Shown here piece by piece: positions 33,871 to 43,536 of a DNA stretch of 64,000 nucleotides (positions are counted from its first letter, which is position 1; every line of letters starts with the position of its first letter). The stretch comes from a virus. The stretch spans positions 1 through 64,000 of the IMG/VR virus record IMGVR_UViG_3300033182_000652; one strand, 5' to 3'. Position numbers and translations under genes: made by a program. The notes below the pieces were generated by a model. The model worked only from the letters and a program-made list of their open reading frames with translations, searched no databases and was not told where the DNA came from.

Positions 33871-36575
33871 ATTAGTCCAGTCAGTAGTCCTGCTCTATCT
33901 TCAATCTCAGTATATTGTTCAGTCGGTAACGTAGCGCCTACAGCCTCAGCGTACTTCTGTAAGTACAAAGCTCTAAACTGTTCTTCATCTATAACACCCA
34001 TTTCTCTAAGAGTCTTATAAATATCTTCAGCGACACCATCTTTCAAATCTGAGTTTATCCACAGTCTCCGTTGCTGCTCCCACAAAATTGACTGCATTTC
34101 TCTTGGTAAAATACCATATTCAGCGGCTTTGCGCAAGGCGGCTTCTCTAGCCAGCCAATACCCGCCACTGAAACCGCCCGTGGTAGATTTAGTAGCGAAC
34201 ATAGAGGAGATGCTTTCAATACCCTTTTTGGGAATTATACGATCTTTCCACGGCGCAGGGTTATTTTCTTTAGTTATTGTAAACGATCCGCCCGCCGGTA
34301 TAAGCGACACAGCATTGAAATGATGGGTATCAGCAGTTAAGCTCTGAAAGCGAGTGTCTGCAGGATCTACAATATTATTATAAAATGACCTAACTTTAGC
34401 ATCAGTCCCTAACTCGCCTGAAATATGCGTTGTCACATATTCTTGGGTAGTCATGTCTTTACTGGCTTCATCCGCAGCTAATAAACGAAAAGCTTTTTCA
34501 TAAGTAGATGCGCCCTGACGAGCCTCTTCAAAAAATTCTTTTTCTGCCGCAGATGCTTTATTAGGATTGTAAGCTTTTCCAAATTTTTTGAAAAACTTTT
34601 CCTCAGCACCTCTGAATTTATAGGTACTATGCATACCAGTCGAAGCGTCGCCATCTAGCATAGTCAACGAGTAGGAACCATCACCTGATTGTGAAGGAGT
34701 AATCCCTACTTTCTTTAAGCCGCCTTCTCCACCAAAATCTTTTACCTTACTTCGCAAATACACCGAAACAAACCCACCACCCTGATCCTGTAGTGGCTTA
34801 CCTGCTTCCCCACCCAAGCCTTCCATAAACTCAGCAGGAGATAAACTTTCAATATCAGCAACGTGTGCTTCAGCTTCAACTAGGGCTTCACCTTTTTTAT
34901 ACTTGAGACCATTCCTCTTCGCTTTTAAATAAGAGTCTTGAACTTTTTTCGCAGCAAACTCATCAATAACATCATTTTGCTTCCACACTCTAGCAGCGTG
35001 GACAGCTAACGCAACATTGTCTCTCCAGTCAGTTCCCGCTGAAAATATGGCTAGTAGTGCAGCAGCCGTTTCTGGGCGAATACCCAACTCATCCGCCATG
35101 TTCCCTGCCAAATTGTTTGCCACACTGTACCAAGCCTGAGTTTCTTTTGCAGCATCAGTGAGTTGCCCATCAACTAACATTGGGCTATCATAACCCGGCG
35201 CAGTTTGAGATAACAATAAATCAATATTTCCCTCAAAGTGAGAAATAATAGATTCTAAAGCTTCTTCAACTTGATCTTCACGTAAATTACGCAAGTTACC
35301 TGCCTTGCGTTTACTGCCTTTACCACCACTACTCTTATATGTCAGGTTTAAGCCAAGTACCTGCTCAAGATGAGGCATTGACTTTACAATATCAGCAAGA
35401 ACCGCTTTCTTCTCTCTAGCCTTTAAAGCAGAAAAATCTTGACTTCTAGCAGCAGCACTTTTAGGGGCTGTACCGCCAACTACACTAGCGCCCGAACGCT
35501 GCGGAGCTTCAGCACCATCTAACAAATCTAATATCTCTTCAGGGGCAACCAAACGCAACGTCGCCATCCGATCCGAAACCGAATCATGCTTACTACGCAT
35601 ACCGTCCCTATTAGAAGTCGGTAACCTGCCAGTATCGGCCATAAAACGTTTAAGACCAGCAATATTTCCCTCATCATTAAGTTGCGCCGACAAACGCTGC
35701 AACGACTCTAAAACCTTCTCCCGATCATCACTACCCAACCTACGCTGCAACTCCACCACAGCCGGATGGTTAGCTTCCACAGCATCCTCAACAAACCGTT
35801 GCAAACCCTGACGATCTCTCCGCTCAACACCTATAAAATGCCCAGAATGCGAAACCGGATGCAAACTTACACCATCATCATCCGAAGAACCCATAATGTC
35901 CAAAGGACTACGAGCCGGGTTAGACAAAACAAAATCCATCAAAACCATACGAACCACGTCATCCGTATCAGCCTCTGACAAACTTTGCGCCGGAACTAAG
36001 TCACGAGTATCGCCAGCTACAACCGAATCAGGCATCTCAATCAACACCGCAAACGACCCATTCTCGCCCAGGTCACTAGCAACACGAATACGGCCCTGAG
36101 CAAACCCAAACTCTTCAGCAACACGAGAAGCCAAAATCTCTACACGGCCAGAATCTGCCACAGTATCGTTACCATCATACCTCTTCAAACCATACACAAT
36201 CCCATTAGACGTATCCCGAACCTTCAACATCCCTGCTTGATCCGAAATGGTTTCAAAACGCCCACTTCCATTGGCAATATCCTGCACAATCGTCTCGGCT
36301 AAAAGCTGGTCAGGTACCGCACCCAGCGAACCATTCTGACCAGAAACATGCGTTACAGCAGCCTCAATATCAGTAATCGCCGTGGATTGAATGACCTTAG
36401 GCGCTCCGCTAGGCTCACGATCCGGAGCCATATCCGAACGATAGTTCGGACTATAACGCTGAGCCACCCCATTAGGTTTACGTGGACGCTTAGGATGAAC
36501 CTCACAGAAAAGCTTTTCAGAAATCTGTTCAATTATTTTGTTAGTAATAAAACTCTGTGTAGAAAAATCAGACAT
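33867..36575 (-). CDS. Large head-cluster protein with degenerate kinase-like domain
   Basis: A 902-aa protein. N-terminal Pro/Arg-rich segment, then about residues 85-250 resembling the HipA/PI3-4-kinase-like domains of actinophage polyvalent proteins: IVYGLKRYDG (possible ATP-binding Lys), VEILASRVAEEFGF, VLIEMPD, then MDFVLSNPARSPLDIM and SHSGHF. Those last two align with the usual D.l..N.DRH..N and DHG.aF motifs but have lost key residues, so this may be a pseudokinase. The C-terminal half (about 500-870) is rich in helices, with LAGNMADELGIRPETAAALLA, TDWRDNVALA and DTHHFNAVSLIP, a pattern seen in large actinophage capsid-region proteins. Role unknown; likely virion-associated. It starts 2 bp after the 1602-aa gene. 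Confidence 0.5.
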   Translation of the reverse strand: MSDFSTQSFITNKIIEQISEKLFCEVHPKRPRKPNGVAQRYSPNYRSDMAPDREPSGAPKVIQSTAITDIEAAVTHVSGQNGSLGAVPDQLLAETIVQDIANGSGRFETISDQAGMLKVRDTSNGIVYGLKRYDGNDTVADSGRVEILASRVAEEFGFAQGRIRVASDLGENGSFAVLIEMPDSVVAGDTRDLVPAQSLSEADTDDVVRMVLMDFVLSNPARSPLDIMGSSDDDGVSLHPVSHSGHFIGVERRDRQGLQRFVEDAVEANHPAVVELQRRLGSDDREKVLESLQRLSAQLNDEGNIAGLKRFMADTGRLPTSNRDGMRSKHDSVSDRMATLRLVAPEEILDLLDGAEAPQRSGASVVGGTAPKSAAARSQDFSALKAREKKAVLADIVKSMPHLEQVLGLNLTYKSSGGKGSKRKAGNLRNLREDQVEEALESIISHFEGNIDLLLSQTAPGYDSPMLVDGQLTDAAKETQAWYSVANNLAGNMADELGIRPETAAALLAIFSAGTDWRDNVALAVHAARVWKQNDVIDEFAAKKVQDSYLKAKRNGLKYKKGEALVEAEAHVADIESLSPAEFMEGLGGEAGKPLQDQGGGFVSVYLRSKVKDFGGEGGLKKVGITPSQSGDGSYSLTMLDGDASTGMHSTYKFRGAEEKFFKKFGKAYNPNKASAAEKEFFEEARQGASTYEKAFRLLAADEASKDMTTQEYVTTHISGELGTDAKVRSFYNNIVDPADTRFQSLTADTHHFNAVSLIPAGGSFTITKENNPAPWKDRIIPKKGIESISSMFATKSTTGGFSGGYWLAREAALRKAAEYGILPREMQSILWEQQRRLWINSDLKDGVAEDIYKTLREMGVIDEEQFRALYLQKYAEAVGATLPTEQYTEIEDRAGLLTGLM

Positions 36576-36576
36576 C

Positions 36577-39500
36577 CTAACACCCTATCTCATTAATGTC
36601 TGCCGAAGAAAGATCAATAACACCTTCACCAAGCGCAAACTCACCAAGATTCTGATTGCTTCTATCTGCATAACTACCCAAATTATTAATCTCATCAACA
36701 GATGTTATTCTACTACCAGAACCTGCCGGAATAAAGTCATTGACTTCATCCATCAAAGCGAGGGCCTCAGCATTGTTAAATGATATATAAGAGTCTTTGA
36801 ACAACTTCACAACATGGCCCTCATGTTTGCTACCAGTCTCAGGCCGCAAAGCTTGTATGAATTCAGGATGCTGTGCCCAGTCTTTAAATTTCTCATCACC
36901 GAGCTGCAAATTTTGATTTAGTAGCGAGGCTACACGATCTCGCTTACTGTCGTCTCCGTTGAAAACCAGCAATGCAGTAATCTGGTAACGAGACAACGAC
37001 TGACCTTTATCTATAGCGTCTTTAGCCCCGTCATAGTTCTTAACCAAATCCCTAAACGCTAAATTCAGATTTTTAATCTTATACTCCGAGGTAGAACGGA
37101 CACCTTTCTTCGGCCAAACGTATTTACCGTCCCAACCCACATCAAGCTTATGATTCTCTTTAAAGCCCGCAGCAAACGCCATACCTAAGTATCTAGCGTT
37201 AAGCATATCAGAAATTCCACGCTTTCTATTGTCCAACTTTAGAATACTGCCATCAGGTAAAGGCACTGAAAAAGGAAACTCTGGATTATCTCTAGAGTTT
37301 ACAACTACATAGTCGTGCTGTACGCTATAACCTCCATCAGATGAGAAAGCTAAAGTACGTACCACATTACCCGTGGGGCTGACCTTCTGACGAGTTAACT
37401 CATTCCCGTCCTCATCAAATACCGTCACATAGAAATCAGAAACCAAACCCAATTCACCGTATGTACCAATATAAACACTGTCTACATTTGACACATTATC
37501 AATCTCAACCCTTACTGGTCTATCGTCATCTGTTCTAGCGTCATACGCAGCTACGATCGTACGCTTGCTGCGATCTCTAGCATCTTTTGTATCAGACGCA
37601 TTTAACAGCTTCATCGCCCACTCGCCTAGTTTTCCTTCAGACTGAAGCCGATTTAAAGTGTCATGAGGTGTTTCACCCGGAAGCGAAACATCATATTCCT
37701 CTGGTGTTAGCCCCGAAAGCCCAAACGTCAGAATTCCCTGCGTGCTTGCTTTCTTCCTTTCCCGGATAGCAACCTGCCAGACAGGAACATCGTTTGGTCC
37801 AGGCAGCAAATCAGGGTCATTCACGACATAATTAATTTTTCCAGCAACATCGCCTATTGATTTGGCACGGGCATCTCTAAATTCTGTTTTGAAAGCAATC
37901 AAAGCCGCCAAATTTTGTTCTGCGCCGTCCACCCCATACAAGTTATCAATAGACATCTGCAAAGATGCCATAGCGACCACAAACTCACGATCACTAATAC
38001 TTCTGGCAAGTCTCTCAATATCTCGATCGTTATCTAAGAACTGACTATACAATCTGTCCAGATCCTCGCCCGCTCTAGACATGTTTGAGCTAACACGCTG
38101 CAACTCAAAACCACGCTTCATATGAGAGATCGTGTCTTTCAGAACTCGTTCAGTCACTGCTTTATCTTCTGCTGAATAAGTTAATCCAGCAGCATCGGCA
38201 CGCCTAAACATATCACGAATCCTGACATCAGCAACTGATTCATACATGCTCACGTTGTCTACATTAAAAACAAAATGTCTCAACACTCTCTCAAGCTCTT
38301 TTTCCATGACAACGTTCTTAGTGAAAAGATCGTACGCATCGCCTTCCGAAGCATTTAACTGAGCGTAAACACGGTCAACCATGCGTGCCGCATAATCGTC
38401 AACATTATCAAGATACTCGTTTTCTGAAGTAGACGTGATGAGGTAAATCAAAGCCTCTTCAGATCTTTCAGAACTTGGCCGATCCAACTGACCTAACTCG
38501 CGCCTTCTTCTGTCTGCCGTTAAATCGTAAATGTTGTCATAAGCCATGCTTAACGTTCTGCGATCGGGGCCGTATCCTTCCGTCTCAGCAATCCGCCCTA
38601 ACGCATAAGACAAATACGAGTACTCTTCCAAAGAAAGACTATCCGGATCCTCATCAACTTTCGCCACATACTTCGATACCTGATTCACCATGGCATCACG
38701 GAATTGCGCCTGCGTAAACCCCAACCTGCGATCTTCCTCATCAGTTTCAGGCATCGGTAACTGGTCAAGCAGATCAGCATAATCAACCATGCTTGCCACG
38801 TCCCACAAGCCATCTTGATCGTTCAAATCTATCAAAGCTTCAATGCGTTCTTCTGCGCGCTCGCCCGCCGACAGGGCCGTCACGCCCTCTTCTGTAACTT
38901 CATCAACCGTAGTAGCTACACGCTGATTATTCGCAATATCGACCAAACGCTCAGCTATAGATTCAATTCTACTTTCAGCACGAGCATCTCTAAGTCGAAT
39001 ACCATAAAAATCTAGATACGCCTGACGTTGCGCCTCAATCGTGGCAATGTCCTGCAATCGTGAAGCCAGCGCCTCCCACGAAGGCTCATCCAACTCTTCG
39101 CTGCCATCTACAAACTTCAGCTGGTTCAATGCAGCCAATAAATCTGTGCCGATATTATCTAAAGCCGCACGCACATCATCAGTCAACTGAGGAGCGCTCA
39201 CAGGAGTCAGCCTATCCAACTGATCGACAGGAGGAAGCCGCTCTGACAACTTGTCAAAGTCCTCCATAACCTCATCAAGAGCAGCCTGAGTCTTAAATAC
39301 ACTTTGCCTGAAACTGCCCTCTTCGATATCATCTACAACGACACCAGCCAAGCGGCCCGAGCCAGGTCTGTTGCGGGCAAACGTACCGCGAGCATCCTGC
39401 AAATTGCCCAAACTCAACATCGTGGAAGTATTCAAGCTACGGCCACAAGTAGTGCCCCGCATATTCGTTAACTGACCGCCCCCAGTAAAACCAGGGGGAC

Positions 39501-41385
39501 AACGATAACGACTAATCGACGGATCAAAAAACGCCAACGCCGAAGCAAACCCGCCCAACGCCCGGCGCAAAGGAACACCGCCAGGACGAACACGTTTAAA
39601 GTTCACACCACCCAAATACGCCTGATCCTTATAGGCGTCCACCTTAAACGCAATATCCGCCTGATACTCTTTATAGAGTGTATCGGGTTGGACCGCCTTT
39701 GCGGTTATGAAAAAAGGGTTTACGGACTTGCCCTCCGGAACAAGTTCAAAGATCGGGGCGTCCTTAGCACGACGTGGTGCAGAACGAGACAAGAACGTTT
39801 CGTAAACCCACTGAGGAACCTGAAGAACCTTACCCCCAGGACCCTGTACCTTAACCAGTGTATTATCGGGCTTTTCAACAGTAAGGCGGCCCTGCTCGTT
39901 GAGGTTACCGAACTCAACCACGAACTTGCCGCCAGAGTCGTCAGCGAACCCTCGCAGACCGGCAGTCGGGTCGGGAAGATCAGCGTCACGAGAAATACGG
40001 GTAGGTAGGGCACGAGTTAGTGAGCTACGATCCGCAGGACTAAGCTCGCCACCTTCTCTACCGAAACGAACAACACCAACCTCAGGAATAGCAAAGTACA
40101 CATCTCTAAAGCCAGCGTTCAAAGACTGTACGGCTTCAATGACTTCCGGAGTGTCAAACGAAGCATCAGTGTTTCTAACAACTAGCGAACCATCGACAAC
40201 ATCGTCAAAGTCGCCTGTCTGGTTAGCGAAGAAACTCAAACCGGCTACGGGTTCTAGAATCACGCCGTCTCGCTTGGACACTCGAATATTCCAACGAGTA
40301 TCACCAATAGCGTTAAGAATAGTGTTCACACCAGAAGCTCTAGCAGTAACATTCACTTTCTTCGGAGTTGACGGAATCTGCGCAGCACGAATAAACACGC
40401 CAGGGTTTTTCTGAGACCGCAAATCGCCAATACTCGAAATAAGCTCAGCGTTTCTCGCTAACCGGGCAAGTGCACGACCCGTACCGCCAAGAAGCGAACC
40501 CGGACCAAAGTTCGGAATACCAAGAATCTGAGCACCGCAAGTACTGAAACGGCGATCCGTGAACGTACCGCCGTTCTCAAACCCAGGCGGACAACGGAAC
40601 CGGTTACGAGCACCACGCCCCGAACGGCCCAATAGGCGACGACCCGCACCCGCCAAACGACGGCCACGACCGCTACCTCCACCCGGTGTCAACGTTCGAT
40701 AAATTCCGGAACGCAGCGCAGAACGAGGCGACCTGACAGGGCTGATATTTCCAGGCAGCGCAGTAGAACCGACAGCCTGAGCTGCCTGACCAAAGCGACT
40801 GTTCGAACCGAAAATACCTACACGCTTAACAGAAAGCTCATCATTCTCAACAGCAACAGGCGTATCCAAATACTGCCTAAAAATAGCAGCCTTCATGTCA
40901 ACAACATTCTGACGGCCAGCAATCGGTTGAACCAAAATACCACCATAAGCACGAGACTCACTCACAGCATAACGCAAAGAAGAACCAGAATACTCTGGCC
41001 GACTCAAATCAACAGACTTCGCTTTTCTAACAGCAGAACGAACACGACGAGTCAACTTACCACGACGCTTACGCTTACCCTTACCGCCACGGCCATGATG
41101 ATTGCCCTCATTCGGCCACTTACCAGTCAACTCGTGGTGAAGCCAAGCACAAATACGCTGAGGCCGACCACCAAACTGCGGCTTGTCCATCAAGATAACA
41201 ACACACCGACGGAAGCCACCCGGCTTCTTCATGATCGGACGCCAATACTTCAGCAGATCTTCAAGATTGCCACGACGAGGACCACGGCCACGAGTTAAAG
41301 CAGTTAACTGATCGGCGTTAGGGCCAATTTCAGGACCAACCTTAGCAAAATAAGGCCCGATTTCAGGAGTTTCAATTTCCATCAT
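36577..41385 (-). CDS. Giant head-cluster multidomain protein with repeated CPPGF motifs and a GNAT-like domain
   Basis: A 1602-aa protein. N-terminal ~110 residues: LLKYWRPIMKKPGGFRRCVV...ICAWLHHELTGKWP followed by a basic stretch (KGKRKRRGKLTRRVRSAVRK), a motif pair known from actinophage head proteins. Two copies of a Cys motif, RFRCPPGFENGGTFT...STCG (about 265) and RYRCPPGFTGGGQLT...TTCG (about 630). The middle (700-1200) is long helical. About 1300-1450: HDYVVVN, LNARYLGMAFAAGF, GKYVWPKKG, resembling the acetyltransferase-like (GNAT) fold of phage polyvalent proteins. The start at ATG 41385 is favoured by AAAGG upstream. It probably travels in the virion. Domain calls are tentative. Confidence 0.55.
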   Translation of the reverse strand: MMEIETPEIGPYFAKVGPEIGPNADQLTALTRGRGPRRGNLEDLLKYWRPIMKKPGGFRRCVVILMDKPQFGGRPQRICAWLHHELTGKWPNEGNHHGRGGKGKRKRRGKLTRRVRSAVRKAKSVDLSRPEYSGSSLRYAVSESRAYGGILVQPIAGRQNVVDMKAAIFRQYLDTPVAVENDELSVKRVGIFGSNSRFGQAAQAVGSTALPGNISPVRSPRSALRSGIYRTLTPGGGSGRGRRLAGAGRRLLGRSGRGARNRFRCPPGFENGGTFTDRRFSTCGAQILGIPNFGPGSLLGGTGRALARLARNAELISSIGDLRSQKNPGVFIRAAQIPSTPKKVNVTARASGVNTILNAIGDTRWNIRVSKRDGVILEPVAGLSFFANQTGDFDDVVDGSLVVRNTDASFDTPEVIEAVQSLNAGFRDVYFAIPEVGVVRFGREGGELSPADRSSLTRALPTRISRDADLPDPTAGLRGFADDSGGKFVVEFGNLNEQGRLTVEKPDNTLVKVQGPGGKVLQVPQWVYETFLSRSAPRRAKDAPIFELVPEGKSVNPFFITAKAVQPDTLYKEYQADIAFKVDAYKDQAYLGGVNFKRVRPGGVPLRRALGGFASALAFFDPSISRYRCPPGFTGGGQLTNMRGTTCGRSLNTSTMLSLGNLQDARGTFARNRPGSGRLAGVVVDDIEEGSFRQSVFKTQAALDEVMEDFDKLSERLPPVDQLDRLTPVSAPQLTDDVRAALDNIGTDLLAALNQLKFVDGSEELDEPSWEALASRLQDIATIEAQRQAYLDFYGIRLRDARAESRIESIAERLVDIANNQRVATTVDEVTEEGVTALSAGERAEERIEALIDLNDQDGLWDVASMVDYADLLDQLPMPETDEEDRRLGFTQAQFRDAMVNQVSKYVAKVDEDPDSLSLEEYSYLSYALGRIAETEGYGPDRRTLSMAYDNIYDLTADRRRRELGQLDRPSSERSEEALIYLITSTSENEYLDNVDDYAARMVDRVYAQLNASEGDAYDLFTKNVVMEKELERVLRHFVFNVDNVSMYESVADVRIRDMFRRADAAGLTYSAEDKAVTERVLKDTISHMKRGFELQRVSSNMSRAGEDLDRLYSQFLDNDRDIERLARSISDREFVVAMASLQMSIDNLYGVDGAEQNLAALIAFKTEFRDARAKSIGDVAGKINYVVNDPDLLPGPNDVPVWQVAIRERKKASTQGILTFGLSGLTPEEYDVSLPGETPHDTLNRLQSEGKLGEWAMKLLNASDTKDARDRSKRTIVAAYDARTDDDRPVRVEIDNVSNVDSVYIGTYGELGLVSDFYVTVFDEDGNELTRQKVSPTGNVVRTLAFSSDGGYSVQHDYVVVNSRDNPEFPFSVPLPDGSILKLDNRKRGISDMLNARYLGMAFAAGFKENHKLDVGWDGKYVWPKKGVRSTSEYKIKNLNLAFRDLVKNYDGAKDAIDKGQSLSRYQITALLVFNGDDSKRDRVASLLNQNLQLGDEKFKDWAQHPEFIQALRPETGSKHEGHVVKLFKDSYISFNNAEALALMDEVNDFIPAGSGSRITSVDEINNLGSYADRSNQNLGEFALGEGVIDLSSADINEIGC

Positions 41386-41554
41386 CAGAAGCCTTTCCAT
41401 CGTCCAAGGGGACGTACTCTACAAGCACATCATCCTGATAAAAGTATTTTACCGTATCTTCGTGCCAACTATCGCCTACAACAGCATTGCTGCCTACATT
41501 AAATAACGCCTCATTTGCCTGACTGATCACTTGCTCTAAGCGAGCGGGTCTCAT
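41372..41554 (-). CDS. 60-aa unknown protein
   Basis: A short ORF (MRPARLEQVISQANEALF...) between the acidic protein and the 1602-aa gene, overlapping the latter start by 14 nt. Acidic C-terminus. AAGGGG lies about 11 nt before the ATG at 41554. The coupling on both sides supports a real gene. Function unknown. Confidence 0.5.
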   Translation of the reverse strand: MRPARLEQVISQANEALFNVGSNAVVGDSWHEDTVKYFYQDDVLVEYVPLDDGKASDDGN

Positions 41555-41574
41555 AAGCTACAACCCCTTCCGGA

Positions 41575-43506
41575 TCAGGCCAAATCTTCACCATCAAGCA
41601 TGTTCTGGAATTCAGCCAAAGCGTTGATAAGCTCAACGTCTTCTTCCTTCTCAGCAGGAGCATCAGCCTCCGCCTCAGGTGCCTCAGGCTCTTCCTCATT
41701 CCAATCAGCAGGAATCATGTCTTCCTTACCAAGCTCCTTAGCACGCTTCATGATGTGCTCCTTAGCCGCAGCCTTATCCTTGGCACGACCGTAAGCCTGA
41801 ATAGCGTTATCCAGATCCGCTGCATCAGCAATCGGGAAAGAACCATCGGGAAGAGCGTCGCCAGACTCAGCCATGGCCTCACGCTGTTCACGGGAGTACA
41901 TGCGCTTAATCTCAAGCTCAGCTTCAAGAGCCTTCAGTTCATCTTCCTCGTCCATGTCGTAGTCGAAAGGATTCTCAACTTCGTACTCATCAAAGCCAAG
42001 GACCTTGCCCTCAGGAGAAACGAACACATCGTAGCTCTTCTCGTCAGTGTCAACCTCAACGACATAGACATCCTGATTAGCAAACACATCGACCAGAACA
42101 CCCATCACGTCGCCCTTGATGTCAAGATCCTCAAGAGCCTTAACGGCAGCATCCTCAGCATCAGCCTGAGAGACAATGTCCTGAACCTCACCAGACTTAG
42201 CATCAATCTCATCTTCATCAATGCGCAGCCAGCCCATCTCCTCGCCCTCACCGGACAGGAAAACCTGAATGCACGAACCATCGGCACGCTTAACATCGAC
42301 AACAAAGATATCGTCTGCAGTTGAATACCCAGAGCCAACAATCTCTGAACCTTCATATAGTGACTTGACCTGGGACTCAATATCTCCTAAACCAGGGAGA
42401 TCTTCGGTAGGCATACACCCTCCTTGACAAAAATCGCACGGTTGATTAACTGACTTGCGGCTAAATCCGCAAAGGAAGTCGTCTGACTTCATGCCCTCTT
42501 CAGGCATTCCTGCAGGTGCAGGGGCCTGAGCGGGAGCAGGACCAGCGCCCTGCGCCTGCTGCTGAGCAGCCTGGGCTGCTTGAGCTTGTCTGGCTGCACG
42601 AGCAGCTTCAGCCTGAGCCTCTTCACGTTCTTTCTTGGCAGCCATTTCTTTCTTGCTCAACTCCATCCACTCATCGTGGGAAGCGCAGGGCATGAACATC
42701 TTGCCCGCACGATGTGTGCCTTCGCATCCGAGAGCTTCGGCACGTTCCATAGCTTCATCGGCAGTTTCAAACACGTCTTCAACAGCGTTCTCATCTTGGG
42801 CTTTGCGCATAGCGTTCAGCTCAAGAGGGCTGCGTCGGCGGTAACGCTGGCCATAGCCCTTGCCGGTGCCTTCCTCGTAAACATCGACAGCTTCAAACGC
42901 TCCCTTAGCATCTTCATCAAGACCTTCGTAATCTTCATCAGAAACCAGCTCGCCGTCATCCATCATTTCCTTGAAGCGAGAATCGGTCAAGAAAATTGAA
43001 GGCTTATCGTTCTTAGGCTTACGCATCATTGACATGATTACTGCAGCCTTTTCGTTAACCTCTTCATCTTCAGCTTCATCTTCATCTTCTTCGGCTTCTT
43101 CCTCAGCCTCTTCCTCAGCCTCTTCTTCGGCGTCTTCCTCAGCCTCTTCTTCGGCTTCTTCCTCAGCCTCTTCTTCGGCTTCTTCCTCAGCCTCTTCCTC
43201 GGCCTCTTCCTCGTCGGTCTCCTCATCATCTTCCGACTTGAAACGGAACATCCACCCCATAGGAGTCTCACCCTTCTCGTCCATGACAAGAACCTTCTCC
43301 ATAAGCATCTGCTCTTCTTCCGAAAGCTCAGCAAACGCCTCTTCAGAAATCAGCTCACCAGCATCCTGCATCTCCTTGAAACGGATATCGGTCATGAAAA
43401 CAGAAGGACCACCCTTCTCTTCATCTTGCATGCCCTTCTCTTCACCGTCCAGCATCGCCTGAATTTCTTCAAACTTCTGAAGGTCTTCGTTAAGATTTTC
43501 ACTCAT
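41575..43506 (-). CDS. Acidic scaffold-like protein with Glu/Ala repeats and a Cys/His mini-domain
   Basis: A 643-aa, very acidic protein. Two homologous blocks PSVFMTDIRFKEMQDAGELI (about 34) and PSIFLTDSRFKEMMDDGELV (about 173) flank a run of EEAE repeats (about 97-140). Then the mini-domain GCEGTHRAGKMFMPC, an Ala/Gln/Pro linker, a Cys cluster CDFCQGGC, two PepSY-like beta-rich units (FVVDVKRADGSCIQVFLSG; YVVEVDTDEKSYDVFVSPEG), and a C-terminal LPDGSFPIADAADLDNAIQ module. It lies directly after the prohead protease, where scaffold genes usually are. It could act as scaffold or internal head protein (inference). Confidence 0.6.
   Translation of the reverse strand: MSENLNEDLQKFEEIQAMLDGEEKGMQDEEKGGPSVFMTDIRFKEMQDAGELISEEAFAELSEEEQMLMEKVLVMDEKGETPMGWMFRFKSEDDEETDEEEAEEEAEEEAEEEAEEEAEEEAEEDAEEEAEEEAEEEAEEDEDEAEDEEVNEKAAVIMSMMRKPKNDKPSIFLTDSRFKEMMDDGELVSDEDYEGLDEDAKGAFEAVDVYEEGTGKGYGQRYRRRSPLELNAMRKAQDENAVEDVFETADEAMERAEALGCEGTHRAGKMFMPCASHDEWMELSKKEMAAKKEREEAQAEAARAARQAQAAQAAQQQAQGAGPAPAQAPAPAGMPEEGMKSDDFLCGFSRKSVNQPCDFCQGGCMPTEDLPGLGDIESQVKSLYEGSEIVGSGYSTADDIFVVDVKRADGSCIQVFLSGEGEEMGWLRIDEDEIDAKSGEVQDIVSQADAEDAAVKALEDLDIKGDVMGVLVDVFANQDVYVVEVDTDEKSYDVFVSPEGKVLGFDEYEVENPFDYDMDEEDELKALEAELEIKRMYSREQREAMAESGDALPDGSFPIADAADLDNAIQAYGRAKDKAAAKEHIMKRAKELGKEDMIPADWNEEEPEAPEAEADAPAEKEEDVELINALAEFQNMLDGEDLA
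43080..43215 (-). repeat. 12-bp tandem repeats encoding EEAE
   Basis: About ten copies of a 12-bp unit (plus-strand form tcttcctcagcc, with tcttcttcggct variants) encode the EEAE run of the acidic protein. The antisense strand therefore shows an artificial Ser/Ala-repeat ORF. Confidence 0.85.
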
Positions 43507-43536
43507 TATAAACTCCTAAATCCTTTATAGAGTATC

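Noticed and set aside
42971-43462. Ser/Ala-repeat open frame on the plus strand
   Set aside because: Mirror image of the EEAE repeats of the acidic protein; no independent support.
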